The notes below the pieces were generated by a model. It saw nothing but the letters and a program-made list of their open reading frames with translations. It did not search any database and was not told the origin of the DNA. A stretch of DNA of 64,000 nucleotides from Burkholderia ambifaria (GTDB lineage: Bacteria > Pseudomonadota > Gammaproteobacteria > Burkholderiales > Burkholderiaceae): contig NZ_LKPJ01000029.1 of assembly GCF_001443045.1 (NCBI RefSeq), forward strand, positions 32,514 through 96,513, given 5' to 3'. Below, piece after piece: positions 7,790 to 16,433 of this stretch. Position 1 is the stretch's first letter. The number at the start of each line of letters is the position of its first letter. Both the position numbers and the translations under genes were made by a program.

Positions 7790-9001
7790 ATGAACCCTTC
7801 GCCCACCGCGAGCGCTGGCCGCGCCGGCGGCCGCCGCTTTTTCACCGATACCTCCGTCTCCGCGCTCGTCGCCGGCTTCGTCGCGATGATGACGGGCTAC
7901 ACGAGCTCGCTCGTGCTGATGTTTCAGGCCGGCCGCGCCGCGCACCTGACCGATGCGCAGATCTCGTCGTGGATCTGGGCGCTGTCGATCGGCATGGCAT
8001 TGACGACGATCGGCCTGTCGCTGCGCTTTCGCGCACCGGTCGTGGTCGCCTGGTCGACGCCCGGCGCCGCGCTGCTGATCGCGTCGCTGCCCGGCGTGCC
8101 GTATGCCGAGGCGATCGGCGCGTTCGTCGTGTGCGCGCTGCTGCTGACGGCCGTCGGCGTGAGCGGGCTGTTCGACACGCTGATGCGGCGCATTCCGGCC
8201 GGCATCGCGGCCGCGTTGCTCGCGGGCATCCTGTTCGAGATCGGCATCGAGATCTTCCGCGCCGCGCAGTTCCAGACCGCGCTCGTGCTCGCGATGTTCT
8301 TCACGTATCTGATCGTCAAGCGGCTCGCACCGCGCTATGCGATCGTCACGACGCTGATCGTCGGCACCGCGGTGGCCGGCGGCCTCGGCCTGCTCGACTT
8401 CAGCCGCTTCCACATCGCGCTCGCGCAACCGGTGTTCACGATGCCCGCGTTCTCGATCGCATCGATCGTCAGCATCGGCATCCCGCTGTTCGTCGTCGCG
8501 ATGGCGTCGCAGAACGTGCCGGGCATCGCGGTGCTGCGCGCGGACGGCTATTCGACGCCGTCGTCGCCGCTGATCGCGACCACCGGCCTCGCATCGCTGC
8601 TGCTCGCACCGTTCGGTTCGCACGGCGTGAACCTCGCGGCGATCACCGCCGCGATCTGCACGGGCCCCGAAGCGCACGAGGATCACGCGAAGCGCTACAC
8701 GGCCGCCGTGTGGTGCGGCACGTTCTATTTGATCGCCGGAATCTTCGGCGCGACGATCGCCGCGCTGTTCGCGGCGCTGCCGAAGGCGCTCGTCGTGTCG
8801 GTCGCCGCGCTCGCGCTGTTCGGCTCGATCATGAGCGGGCTTGCGAACGCGATGCAGGACGTGAAGCAGCGCGAAGCCGCGCTCGTCACGTTCATGGTCA
8901 CCGCATCGGGACTCACGCTGCTGTCGATCGGCTCGGCGTTCTGGGGGCTCGTCGCGGGGATCGTCACGCAGGTGATCCTGAATGCACGGCGGCCCGCGTG
9001 A
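7790..9001 (+). CDS. benE: BenE family benzoate/H+ symporter
   Basis: A 403-residue integral membrane protein with about 12 hydrophobic helices; the segments VVVAWSTPGAALL, VVAMASQNVPGIAVLRA and LLAPFGSHGVNLAAITAAIC are hallmarks of the BenE family of nucleobase-transporter-fold carriers. GGAG lies 7 nt before the ATG. BenE members import benzoate, but no benABCD or cat genes are nearby, so the true substrate could be another aromatic acid. Confidence 0.85.
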   Translation: MNPSPTASAGRAGGRRFFTDTSVSALVAGFVAMMTGYTSSLVLMFQAGRAAHLTDAQISSWIWALSIGMALTTIGLSLRFRAPVVVAWSTPGAALLIASLPGVPYAEAIGAFVVCALLLTAVGVSGLFDTLMRRIPAGIAAALLAGILFEIGIEIFRAAQFQTALVLAMFFTYLIVKRLAPRYAIVTTLIVGTAVAGGLGLLDFSRFHIALAQPVFTMPAFSIASIVSIGIPLFVVAMASQNVPGIAVLRADGYSTPSSPLIATTGLASLLLAPFGSHGVNLAAITAAICTGPEAHEDHAKRYTAAVWCGTFYLIAGIFGATIAALFAALPKALVVSVAALALFGSIMSGLANAMQDVKQREAALVTFMVTASGLTLLSIGSAFWGLVAGIVTQVILNARRPA

Positions 9002-9169
9002 CGCGGCGCGCCGACCACCGCGACGCACGTCGGGCATGCCAAAACGTGCGCGACACGAATCGGGCCTAAAATGATGGATCGGAGGCGGCACCCGGTGCCG
9101 CCTCGCTTCGCCGCCGCGCTCGCGCGGCCCGTGAGAACCCGGCGCCCCGCGCCCTTCTTCCGAATCGCC

Positions 9170-10123
9170 ATGACTACCGCACTCGACCAGCTGAAGCAGT
9201 ACACGACCGTCGTCGCCGACACGGGCGATTTCCAGCAGCTTGCGCAATACAAGCCGCAGGACGCGACCACGAACCCGTCGCTGATCCTGAAGGCCGTCCA
9301 GAAGGACGCGTACAAGCCGATCCTCGAGAAAACCGTCCGCGATCACCGCAACGAAAGCACCGATTTCATCATCGACCGCCTGCTGATCGCATTCGGCACC
9401 GAGATCCTGAAGCTGATCCCGGGCCGCGTGTCGACCGAGGTCGACGCGCGCCTGTCGTTCGACACGCAGCGCTCGATCGACAAGGGTCGCGAACTCATCA
9501 AGCTGTACGAAGCCGCCGGCATCGGCCGCGAGCGCATCCTGATCAAGCTCGCGTCGACGTGGGAAGGCATTCGCGCGGCCGAAGTGCTGCAGAAGGAAGG
9601 GATCAAGTGCAACATGACCCTGCTTTTCTCGCTCGTGCAGGCCGCCGCGTGCGCGGAAGCCGGCGCGCAGCTGATCTCGCCGTTCGTCGGCCGCATCTAC
9701 GACTGGTACAAGAAGCAGGCCGGCGCCGATTGGGATGAAGCGAAGAACGGCGGCGCGAACGACCCGGGCGTGGAGTCGGTGCGCCGCATCTACACGTACT
9801 ACAAGACGTTCGGCTACAAGACCGAAGTGATGGGCGCGAGCTTCCGCACGACGAGCCAGATCACCGAGCTCGCGGGCTGCGACCTGCTGACGATCAGCCC
9901 CGACCTGCTGCAGAAGCTGCACAACAGCAACGACACGGTCGAGCGCAAGCTGTCGCCGGACGCGCTGCACGACAAGCCGGCCGAGCGCGTCGCGATCGAC
10001 GAGGCGTCGTTCCGCTTCCAGCTGAACGACGAGGCGATGGCGACGGAAAAACTGTCCGAAGGCATCCGCGTGTTCGCCGCCGATGCGGTAAAGCTCGAGA
10101 AGCTGATCGACGCGCTGCGCTGA
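9170..10123 (+). CDS. tal: Transaldolase
   Basis: Cytoplasmic pentose-phosphate enzyme moving a dihydroxyacetone unit between sedoheptulose-7-P and glyceraldehyde-3-P. At 317 residues it has the length of TalB. Visible are Asp17 in VVADTGD, the DATTNPSL signature (residues 31-38), Schiff-base Lys126 in RILIKLAST and the NMTLLFS block. It stands alone between benE and a VOC gene and ends at a strong terminator. Confidence 0.97.
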   Translation: MTTALDQLKQYTTVVADTGDFQQLAQYKPQDATTNPSLILKAVQKDAYKPILEKTVRDHRNESTDFIIDRLLIAFGTEILKLIPGRVSTEVDARLSFDTQRSIDKGRELIKLYEAAGIGRERILIKLASTWEGIRAAEVLQKEGIKCNMTLLFSLVQAAACAEAGAQLISPFVGRIYDWYKKQAGADWDEAKNGGANDPGVESVRRIYTYYKTFGYKTEVMGASFRTTSQITELAGCDLLTISPDLLQKLHNSNDTVERKLSPDALHDKPAERVAIDEASFRFQLNDEAMATEKLSEGIRVFAADAVKLEKLIDALR

Positions 10124-10194
10124 GCCGCACTGCACGTCGGCGCTGTCAGTTGAACTGTCAGCAAGCCTGACAACAGCCGTCAGCAAGCGCTGCG

Positions 10195-10236
10195 AACGGC
10201 CGCGAACAACGTGTTCGCGGCCGTTTTATTTTTCAT
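10195..10236 (+). terminator. Rho-independent terminator after transaldolase
   Basis: AACGGCCGCGAAC and GTTCGCGGCCGTT form a 13-bp stem with a 5-nt loop, followed by TTATTTTT. It begins 72 nt after the tal stop. Confidence 0.9.
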
Positions 10237-10368
10237 TCCATCGTCAGGCGCGCACACTACAATCCACGTCACGAGTGCGCCGGCCGCATCCTGGTGCGCT
10301 CTTCCCGGTCAATCTTGGAAGTACCCGCGCCGGCACCGACACGCCGGCCCGGTCAACAGGAGACAACG

Positions 10369-10824
10369 ATGCAAGTCCAACCGTATCTGACGTTCTACGG
10401 CCGCGCGGAAGAAGCCCTTCAGTTCTACGAAAAGGCGCTCGGCGCGAAGACGATGTTCAAGATGCATTTCAAGGATGCGCCGCCGAATCCCGATTACCCG
10501 ATGACGCCGGAGATGGCCGACAAGGTGATGCATGCGAGCTTCACGATCGGCGACTCGATGATCATGTGCTCGGACGGCGACTGCAGCCAGCCAGGCGGCG
10601 GCACGCACGCCGGCTATTCGCTGTCGCTGAACCCGGCGACGGTCGAGGAAGGCCGGAAGCTGTTCGATGCGCTCGCCGACGGCGGCGAAGTGACGATGCC
10701 GTTCGGCAAGACGTTCTGGGCGCTCGGCTTCGGGATGGCGAAGGATCGCTTCGGCGTGCACTGGATGGTCAACGTCGAGGATCTGTCGCAGCGCGAGGAT
10801 CTCGCCAAACGCGCACAGGGCTGA
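10369..10824 (+). CDS. VOC superfamily protein, PhnB-like
   Basis: A 151-residue vicinal-oxygen-chelate fold protein with two beta-alpha-beta-beta-beta repeats; opening MQVQPYLTFYGRAEEALQFY and ending FGVHWMVN are typical of the PhnB/YdcE-type glyoxalase-fold group. AGGAGA lies 6 nt before the ATG. Function is unknown for this group; some are lyases or resistance proteins. Convergent with mctP. Confidence 0.85.
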   Translation: MQVQPYLTFYGRAEEALQFYEKALGAKTMFKMHFKDAPPNPDYPMTPEMADKVMHASFTIGDSMIMCSDGDCSQPGGGTHAGYSLSLNPATVEEGRKLFDALADGGEVTMPFGKTFWALGFGMAKDRFGVHWMVNVEDLSQREDLAKRAQG

Positions 10825-10832
10825 CGCCAGCG

Positions 10833-10870
10833 AAAACGCCCGCCGCTTCGCAGCGGCGGGTGTTGTTGTT
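10833..10870. terminator. Terminator between convergent VOC gene and mctP
   Basis: CGCCCGCCGC and GCGGCGGGTG pair around a TTCGCA loop, with AAAA on the left and a T/G-rich run on the right, so it could act in both directions. Confidence 0.8.
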
Positions 10871-10907
10871 GTGGCGCGATGCGCGGCCCGCGGCCGCGCC
10901 GCCCGTA

Positions 10908-12458
10908 TCAGCCCTCAACGACGTCGAGATAGTCTTCCGGCCGCGTGCGGTCCTCCGCATGCGCCATGCCCATCGCGCGCACCAGCACGCTCACCACCAC
11001 CGCCACCACCAGGTTCACGACCAGCGACCACACGGCCGCGTAGCCGGGAATCGCGACACCGAACAGGTGGATCGTGAAGATCGAGCTGGCCAGCTTCAGC
11101 GAGATCGCCATCCACGTACCGCACACGATGCCGGCCGCCCAGCCCGCCAGCAGGCCGCGATGGTCGAGCACGCGCGTGTACAGGCCGAGCACGATCGCGG
11201 GCAGCGTCTGGATGATCCAGATCCCGCCCAGCAGCTGCAGCTGGATCGCGTAGGTCAGCGGCAGCCCGAGGATGAACGCGACCGCGCCGACCTTCACGAT
11301 CAGCGACACGAGCTTCGCGACGTGCGTCTCCTGGTCGTGCGACATGTTGCGGTTCACGAACTCGCGGTGGATGTTGCGCGTGTACAGGTTCGCGGCCGCG
11401 ATCGACATGATCGCCGCCGGCACCAGCGCGCCGATGCCGATCGCCGCGAACGCGACGCCGACGAACCACGACGGGAAGTACTCGAGGAACAGCGCGGGCA
11501 CCGCGAAGTTCGGGCCGAACGCCTTGAAGTACGGCGCGTACTGCGGCATGTCCTTCACGCCCGAGGCGAGCGCCATGTAGCCGAGCAGCGCAAGCAGGCC
11601 GAGCACGAACGAGTACGCGGGCAGCATCGCCATGTTGCGGCGGATCGAGTTGCCGGACGACGACGACAGGATCGCCGTCACCGAGTGCGGATACAGGAAC
11701 AGCGCGAGCGCCGAGCCGATCGCGAGCGTCGCATACGCGCTGTAGCCGTTCAGGCTCATCGCGTCGGGCGCCTTCAGCAGCAGCTTCGCGGGCGGCACGC
11801 TCGCGAAGATGTGCCCGAAGCCGCCGAGCTTCGCCGGGATCACGATGACCGCCGCGGCAATCGTGATGTAGATCAGGATGTCCTTGACGATCGCGATCAT
11901 CGCGGGCGCGCGCAGGCCCGACGTGTACGTGTACGCGGCGAGGATCGCGAACGCGATGATGAGCGGCAGGTCGCCGACGAAGCCGGTCGTGTCGAAGCCG
12001 AGCGCGCCGATCACGACTTCGATACCGACGAGCTGCAGCGCGATGTACGGCATCGTCGCGAGGATGCCCGTCACCGCGATCGCGAGCGCGAGCATCCGGC
12101 TGCCGTAGCGCGCGTTCACGAAGTCGGCGGCCGTCACGTAGCCGTGCCGCTTCGCGATGCTCCACAGTTTCGGGAACACGACGAACGCGAACGGATAGAT
12201 CAGGATCGTGTAAGGCAGCGCGAAGAAGCCCATCGCGCCGGCGCCGAACACGAGCGCGGGCACCGCGACGAACGTATAGGCCGTATAGAGATCGCCGCCG
12301 AGCAGGAACCACGTGACGATCGTGCCGAAGCGGCGTCCGCCGAGGCCCCATTCGTCGAGATGGGCGAGATCGCCGCGCCGCCAGTTCGCGGCCAGAAAAC
12401 CGATGATCGTGACGCCGATGAACAGCAGGACGAAGACGAAGGTTGCGCCGAGATTCAT
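10908..12458 (-). CDS. mctP: Monocarboxylate uptake permease, sodium:solute symporter family
   Basis: A 516-residue membrane protein with about 13 helices of the SSS family. The N-terminus (NLGATFVFVLLFIGVTIIGF), WGLGGRRFGTIVTWFLLGGD and SHSVTAILSSSSGNSIRRN-type segments match MctP, which imports lactate, pyruvate and alanine in rhizobia. A strong AGGAGG site precedes the ATG at 12458. Its start overlaps by 4 nt the stop of the upstream DUF3311 gene, an arrangement typical of MctP-type permeases. Confidence 0.85.
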   Translation of the reverse strand: MNLGATFVFVLLFIGVTIIGFLAANWRRGDLAHLDEWGLGGRRFGTIVTWFLLGGDLYTAYTFVAVPALVFGAGAMGFFALPYTILIYPFAFVVFPKLWSIAKRHGYVTAADFVNARYGSRMLALAIAVTGILATMPYIALQLVGIEVVIGALGFDTTGFVGDLPLIIAFAILAAYTYTSGLRAPAMIAIVKDILIYITIAAAVIVIPAKLGGFGHIFASVPPAKLLLKAPDAMSLNGYSAYATLAIGSALALFLYPHSVTAILSSSSGNSIRRNMAMLPAYSFVLGLLALLGYMALASGVKDMPQYAPYFKAFGPNFAVPALFLEYFPSWFVGVAFAAIGIGALVPAAIMSIAAANLYTRNIHREFVNRNMSHDQETHVAKLVSLIVKVGAVAFILGLPLTYAIQLQLLGGIWIIQTLPAIVLGLYTRVLDHRGLLAGWAAGIVCGTWMAISLKLASSIFTIHLFGVAIPGYAAVWSLVVNLVVAVVVSVLVRAMGMAHAEDRTRPEDYLDVVEG

Positions 12459-12697
12459 CGCGCACCTCCTTGCGGGCCGCTCGCCTTCCACGCGTTCCTG
12501 GTCTTGAAGTACACGAACGCGGTAATCACCGCGCTGATGAAGACCCACAGCAGCTGGTACCAGTAGAAAAACGGAAAACCGAACAACTGCGGTTCGATCT
12601 TGCTGTACGACGGTACCCAGACCATCGCGATCAGCGGCAGTACCAGTAGCCAGAGCCAGCGCTTGGCGGCTCGGTTGGCGTCGGCATCGTGAGCCAT
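12455..12697 (-). CDS. DUF3311 small membrane partner of MctP
   Basis: An 80-residue protein with two hydrophobic helices (WLWLLVLPLIAMVW and FYWYQLLWVFISAVITAFVYF) and the DUF3311 feature of a short soluble N-terminus and the PSYSKIEPQLFGFPFFYWYQ stretch. It is the first gene of a two-gene unit, overlapping mctP by ATGA, and has AGAGGAG before its ATG. Such proteins accompany SSS-type carboxylate permeases and probably act as accessory subunits. Confidence 0.85.
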   Translation of the reverse strand: MAHDADANRAAKRWLWLLVLPLIAMVWVPSYSKIEPQLFGFPFFYWYQLLWVFISAVITAFVYFKTRNAWKASGPQGGAR

Positions 12698-12894
12698 GAC
12701 GTCTCCTCTTGTTTCCCGGTTATCGATCTTGTTGAGCGGGTACGGCACCGAGAGGAGCGCAAAACGGGTAGGCTGCGGCTCCCCTGGCTTCGCGCCAGTA
12801 TAGGAGCCGCGAGCGCGCGGTCAAGCGGGGGCGAACCCGAGGTGATCCGCCCCCAGTCGCGCGGTTGCACCGGCATGCGGCCGGCGCATGAGCG

Positions 12895-13812
12895 TCAGAT
12901 CGCGAACGCGGATTCGCGTGCGCCCGTCGTTTCTTTCAAAGCTTTCACCCACTTGCGCGCGGGCAGCTTCAGCGTGTCCTCGATCAGCTTCGCGCGTGCT
13001 TCCAGCTGCGCGAACGACACGTCGAGCGCGGGGCCCGAGAACGCGATCGCGATCCGGTTGCCGTCGTGCACTTCCGGCAGCGCGATCACGCGATGATCGA
13101 ATGCCGCGTTCAGGTGCTTCATGTTGCGCACGAAGCTCGGATGGTCGCCGAACAGGTTGATCGTCGCGATGCCCGCGTCGGCGAGGCAGCCGCGCACCGC
13201 GCGGTAGAACGCGACGCTGTCGAGCACCGGGCCGCGCGCGGTCGCGTCGTACAGGTCGATCTGCAGCGCGCCCGTGGTGCCGCGATTGGCCGGATCGTTG
13301 ACGAAATCCCATGCGTCGGCTTCGTGCACGACGAGGCGGTCGTCATCGGGCGGCAGCGCGAACATCGTGCGCGCCGCGACGATCACGGCCGGATTCAGTT
13401 CGACGGCCTCGACCTTCGCGTGCGGCAGGAAGCGGTGCGAGAACTTGGTCAGCGCGCCGGTGCCGAGGCCGAGCTGGACGATCCGCTTCGGCGTTTCGAG
13501 GAACAGCAGCCACGCCATCATCTGCTGCGCGTATTCGAGTTCGATGGCGAGCGGCTTCGAGATCCGCATTGCGCCCTGCACCCATTCGGTACCGAAGTGC
13601 AGGAAACGCACGCCGCGCTCTTCCGAGAACGTGACGGGCGCGAAGCGCGGCTTGCGCGGCGCGTCGAGGACGGGCACGTCGTCGTGTTCGTCGATCTCCG
13701 GGCGGCGCTTCACGCGCGGCGGCTGGAGCTTGTCGGAACCGTTGTAGGCGGACGCCTTGCGTTGCTTGAACGCGCGCGCCTCGGCGGATGCGCGCTTGAT
13801 GAGTCGGGTCAT
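12895..13812 (-). CDS. Spermidine-synthase-like protein
   Basis: A 305-residue protein with an SpeE-like Rossmann fold: cofactor loop QLGLGTGALTKF (residues 110-121 region), acidic EAVELNPAVI for the ribose, and an EADAWDF segment. The N-terminal 50 residues are basic and Lys/Arg-rich. The DLYDATARGPVLDS segment replaces the catalytic D-x-x-D-P of true spermidine synthases, so it may be a related methyltransferase-fold enzyme without aminopropyltransferase activity. The start at 13812 (MTRLIKRASAEAR) begins the family's N-terminus; a longer frame exists upstream. Confidence 0.75.
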   Translation of the reverse strand: MTRLIKRASAEARAFKQRKASAYNGSDKLQPPRVKRRPEIDEHDDVPVLDAPRKPRFAPVTFSEERGVRFLHFGTEWVQGAMRISKPLAIELEYAQQMMAWLLFLETPKRIVQLGLGTGALTKFSHRFLPHAKVEAVELNPAVIVAARTMFALPPDDDRLVVHEADAWDFVNDPANRGTTGALQIDLYDATARGPVLDSVAFYRAVRGCLADAGIATINLFGDHPSFVRNMKHLNAAFDHRVIALPEVHDGNRIAIAFSGPALDVSFAQLEARAKLIEDTLKLPARKWVKALKETTGARESAFAI

Positions 13813-13956
13813 GATTGAATCTCGCTGGGTAATGCTGGATGAGCGGACGAGAGGATAGCATTGGTGGAGGGCCGGCCATGACGGGCCCACTCGCGCTCAT
13901 GCATGACGCCCCATCCCGTTGGCACTACGCTACATCCAGCAATCGATGGAGGGCAC

Positions 13957-14211
13957 ATGACCGCGAACGACAGGAAGATCTGGTTTCCGGCAAAGCGCTA
14001 CGGATGGGGATGGGGTTTGCCGGTCGCATGGCAGGGGTGGATCGTGTTGCTCCTGTTCGCGATCGGGATCGTCGTCGCCGCATGGATTCTGCCGCCGCAA
14101 CGATCGCCGCTTGCATACGGCGCCTGCATCGTGGTGCTGGTCGCGCTGCTGACCGCCGTTTGCTGGCTCAAGGGCGAGAAGCCTCGGTGGAGATGGGGCA
14201 AGGACGATTGA
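13957..14211 (+). CDS. Small two-helix membrane protein
   Basis: An 84-residue protein with two predicted membrane helices (WIVLLLFAIGIVVAAWIL and YGACIVVLVALLTAVCWL) separated by a short Pro/Gln loop and a basic, Trp-rich C-terminus. GGAGGG precedes the ATG by 5 nt, which decides this start over one 54 nt upstream. No function is recognisable. Confidence 0.75.
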   Translation: MTANDRKIWFPAKRYGWGWGLPVAWQGWIVLLLFAIGIVVAAWILPPQRSPLAYGACIVVLVALLTAVCWLKGEKPRWRWGKDD

Positions 14212-14447
14212 TCGTCTGGCGCGATACGTACGCGACGCACGCGGAACGGCCGAATTGTCCCAAGTCTCCACGCGACGCAAGAATGTGAAGGAACGGCCGC
14301 GGGCCGGAATATCGCATGCGCGCTCGCGTTCCACACCACGCACTCAAATGCCGAACCGACATCCGCTGTCGGCGTTCGCCGCCTGCCTGCCCCGCTCCTG
14401 ACGCCGCGTACGAACGGCTGCACCGTGCTGCCGCGCGCGCCTTGAAA

Positions 14448-14464
14448 TATACCCAAATAGGGAT
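14448..14464 (+). promoter_or_regulatory. AT-rich dyad upstream of the toxin-antitoxin genes
   Basis: TATACCC-AAATA-GGGATAA forms an imperfect dyad 10 nt before the toxin start. Antitoxins of the HigA group repress their own operon from such sites; the TATACC could also be part of the -10 region. Both roles are inferred from position. Confidence 0.4.
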
Positions 14465-14474
14465 AAATTCGTCG

Positions 14475-14837
14475 ATGGATCCATACACCAGACCGCTCTA
14501 CTGGCTCGGCTCCGCGCGCAAGGACCTGAAGGCGATGCCCGAAACCGTGCAGGACACGTTCGGCTATGCGCTGTACCTGGCACAGACGGGACGCAAGCAC
14601 GATCAGGCCAAGCCATTGAGAGGATTCGGATCGGCCGGTGTGCTCGAGATCGTGGAATCGGAAGACAACGGCACGTACCGTGCCGTATATACGGTGAAGC
14701 TCGGGAACAGCGTGTACGTGCTGCACTGCTTCCAGAAAAAATCATCGAGCGGCATCGCGACACCGAAGCCGGCCGGCGACCTGATCCGCGAACGTCCGAA
14801 AGCGGCCGAAGCTCACGCAAAGGGAGAAAAGCGATGA
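14475..14837 (+). CDS. RelE/HigB-type toxin (phage Gp49-like)
   Basis: A 120-residue protein with the Gp49/HigB fold: LYWLGSARKDLKAMPETVQ at the N-terminus, KPLRGFGSAGVLEIVE in the middle and YRAVYTVKLGNSVYVLHCFQKKS at the C-terminus, the basic strand-rich core that cleaves mRNA on the ribosome in RelE-type toxins. The toxin precedes the antitoxin, the order seen in higBA systems. ATG at 14475 is preceded by an AT-rich promoter-like stretch rather than a strong ribosome site. Overlaps the antitoxin by 4 nt. Confidence 0.88.
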   Translation: MDPYTRPLYWLGSARKDLKAMPETVQDTFGYALYLAQTGRKHDQAKPLRGFGSAGVLEIVESEDNGTYRAVYTVKLGNSVYVLHCFQKKSSSGIATPKPAGDLIRERPKAAEAHAKGEKR

Positions 14838-15157
14838 TCGAAATCGAACAGGGCAGCGGAAACGTCTACGCTGATCTGGGTATGCGCGATGCCGACGAAA
14901 TGCGTGTGAAGGCCCAGCTCGCCGCCAAGATCGCGGAGATCATCAAGGCCCGCAAATGGACGCAGCAACACGCGGCCCGGTTGCTTGGCATGACGCAGCC
15001 GAAGCTGTCGAACATGCTGCGCGGGCGGTTTCGCGGTGTGAGCGAAACGAAGATGCTCGAATGTCTGGCGAAGCTCGGGCGCGACGTGCAGATTGTCGTC
15101 GGGCCGGACCGTCAGTCGGACGTCGAAGGGCACATCGAAGTCGTGTTCGCCGCCTGA
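14834..15157 (+). CDS. HigA-type XRE antitoxin
   Basis: A 107-residue antitoxin with a Cro/C1-type helix-turn-helix (about residues 30-75: WTQQHAARLLGMTQPKLSNMLRG). The N-terminal 25 residues probably wrap the toxin. ATGA overlap with the toxin gene gives coupled translation. It likely binds the dyad at 14448-14464. The pair is a complete type II toxin-antitoxin module of the HigBA type. Confidence 0.9.
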   Translation: MIEIEQGSGNVYADLGMRDADEMRVKAQLAAKIAEIIKARKWTQQHAARLLGMTQPKLSNMLRGRFRGVSETKMLECLAKLGRDVQIVVGPDRQSDVEGHIEVVFAA

Positions 15158-15364
15158 CGAGGCACGGCGAGCGGCACGCTCATGATTCCGTGGAGCGGCC
15201 GATCCCGAAGTGATGCGCAGCCGTGACACGGCCACGGCAGCCGAAGTGGATCCCGCTGCGCGACCCGGCTGCGTCGCCAAGTCGGATGACAGCCCCGCAT
15301 GACGCAAACGGCGCAAGCCGCCGTAACGCCGCGGATCGTCAAACTCCCGCCACAGCACTCAAGT

Positions 15365-15374
15365 TGTATATACA
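15365..15374. promoter_or_regulatory. HutC-like palindrome TGTATATACA, site 1
   Basis: A perfect 10-bp palindrome TGTATATACA inside TTGTATATACATT. This is the core recognised by HutC-type GntR regulators of histidine utilisation in pseudomonads. It lies 225 bp before the binding-protein gene. Function here is inferred from the motif only. Confidence 0.45.
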
Positions 15375-15507
15375 TTAATAATTTCAACCGACCGTTCCGA
15401 TTCCTGCGCCGAATGTCATTTCACGCGCAAGGCCCGTCGAATAGGAAGGTGTGCTGCGTGCTGTCAGCGAAAACCCCACTTCTGTCACTCTCTCCAATTC
15501 GTTATCT

Positions 15508-15517
15508 TGTCTATACA
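15508..15517. promoter_or_regulatory. HutC-like palindrome TGTCTATACA, site 2
   Basis: TTGTCTATACAA is a 12-bp near-palindrome, one base off the TGTATATACA core, 82 bp before the binding-protein gene. It may be a second operator for the same GntR-type regulator. Confidence 0.4.
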
Positions 15518-15598
15518 ACTAGGCTGATGAAACAGCCCGGTTGAATGTGCTGCGCCCTGCCAGGGCGCGCTGACGATCCTATTTGAAATTCCAAGTCG

Positions 15599-16375
15599 AT
15601 GAAGAAGCTTGCCCTGTGCATCGCGATCCTGGCGATCGCAACCTCCGCCTCCGCCAAGGAGTGGTCCACCGTCCGGTTCGGCGTCGATGCGAGTTATGCA
15701 CCGTTCGAATCGAAGAGCACGGACGGCAAGCTGGTCGGCTTCGACATCGATCTGGGCAACGAGATCTGCAAGCGCCTGAACGCGAAGTGCGTGTGGGTCG
15801 AGAGCGCGTTCGACGGCATGATCCCGGCGCTGAAGGCACGGAAGTTCGACGGCGTGCTGTCGTCGATGTCGATGACGCCGCAGCGCGAAGCGCAGATCGC
15901 ATTTTCGACGAAGCTGTTCCACACGCCGACGCGGCTCGTCGCGAAGAAGGGCGCGAATCTGAAACCCACGCCGGAATCGCTGAAGGGCAAGACGATCGGC
16001 GTCGAGCAGGGAACGATCCAGGAAGCGTACGCGAAGGCGAACTGGGCGCCGCTGGGCGTGCAGATCGTGCCGTACCAGGATCAGGACCAGGTGTATGCGG
16101 ATCTGGTCTCGGGCCGTCTCGACGCAGCATTGCAGGACGCGGTACAGGCCGACATGGGCTTCCTGAAGACCGCGCGCGGAACGGGCTTCGCGTTCACGGG
16201 CGGCGACCTGAGCGATCCGAAGGGCGCGCTCGGGCACGGCGCCGCCATCGGCCTGCGCAAGGAAGACACCGACCTGAAGGCGAAGATCGACAAGGCGATG
16301 GCCGACATGATCCAGGACGGCACATACAAGAAGATCGAAGCCAAATACTTCAGCTTCGACGTGTACGGCAGCTGA
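15599..16375 (+). CDS. Periplasmic amino-acid-binding protein (ArgT/HisJ-like)
   Basis: A 258-residue ABC-importer substrate-binding protein. Residues 1-19 are a signal peptide ending ASAK. Features of the polar amino acid group are visible: FGVDASYAPFES, LVGFDIDLGNEICKRL, SSMSMTPQREAQIAFS and the hinge-proximal GKTIGVEQGT. Basic amino acids (arginine, lysine, ornithine, histidine) are the usual ligands. No permease or ATPase gene is adjacent, so it must share a transporter encoded elsewhere. It is 58 nt upstream of an AstE-like hydrolase gene, suggesting a joint role in arginine or related N-acyl amino acid use. Confidence 0.88.
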   Translation: MKKLALCIAILAIATSASAKEWSTVRFGVDASYAPFESKSTDGKLVGFDIDLGNEICKRLNAKCVWVESAFDGMIPALKARKFDGVLSSMSMTPQREAQIAFSTKLFHTPTRLVAKKGANLKPTPESLKGKTIGVEQGTIQEAYAKANWAPLGVQIVPYQDQDQVYADLVSGRLDAALQDAVQADMGFLKTARGTGFAFTGGDLSDPKGALGHGAAIGLRKEDTDLKAKIDKAMADMIQDGTYKKIEAKYFSFDVYGS

Positions 16376-16433
16376 CAGGCAATGGCGCGGGCGCGCCCCG
16401 CGCCCGTATGGCGTCCTGCACATTCACACCATC

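Larger units (their letters stand above)
15158..15598. other. Intergenic leader of the amino-acid-binding protein gene
   Basis: This 441-bp stretch holds no convincing gene. From 15361 it is AT-richer than its surroundings and carries two HutC-like palindromes (15365-15374 and 15508-15517), annotated separately. CTGCGCCCTGCCAGGGCGCG at 15549-15568 is a small GC hairpin in the proximal leader. No ribosome site is evident right before the ATG at 15599. Confidence 0.6.

Noticed and set aside
5514..10186. Very long open frames on the minus strand opposite moxR, VWA, benE and tal
   Set aside because: They lie opposite strongly supported genes, have Arg/Ala/His-rich compositions and no domain; they result from high GC at third codon positions.
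10138..10192. Repeated TGTCAG/GTCAGCAAGC words after transaldolase
   Set aside because: Only three short imperfect copies with irregular spacing; not a CRISPR or a recognised repeat.
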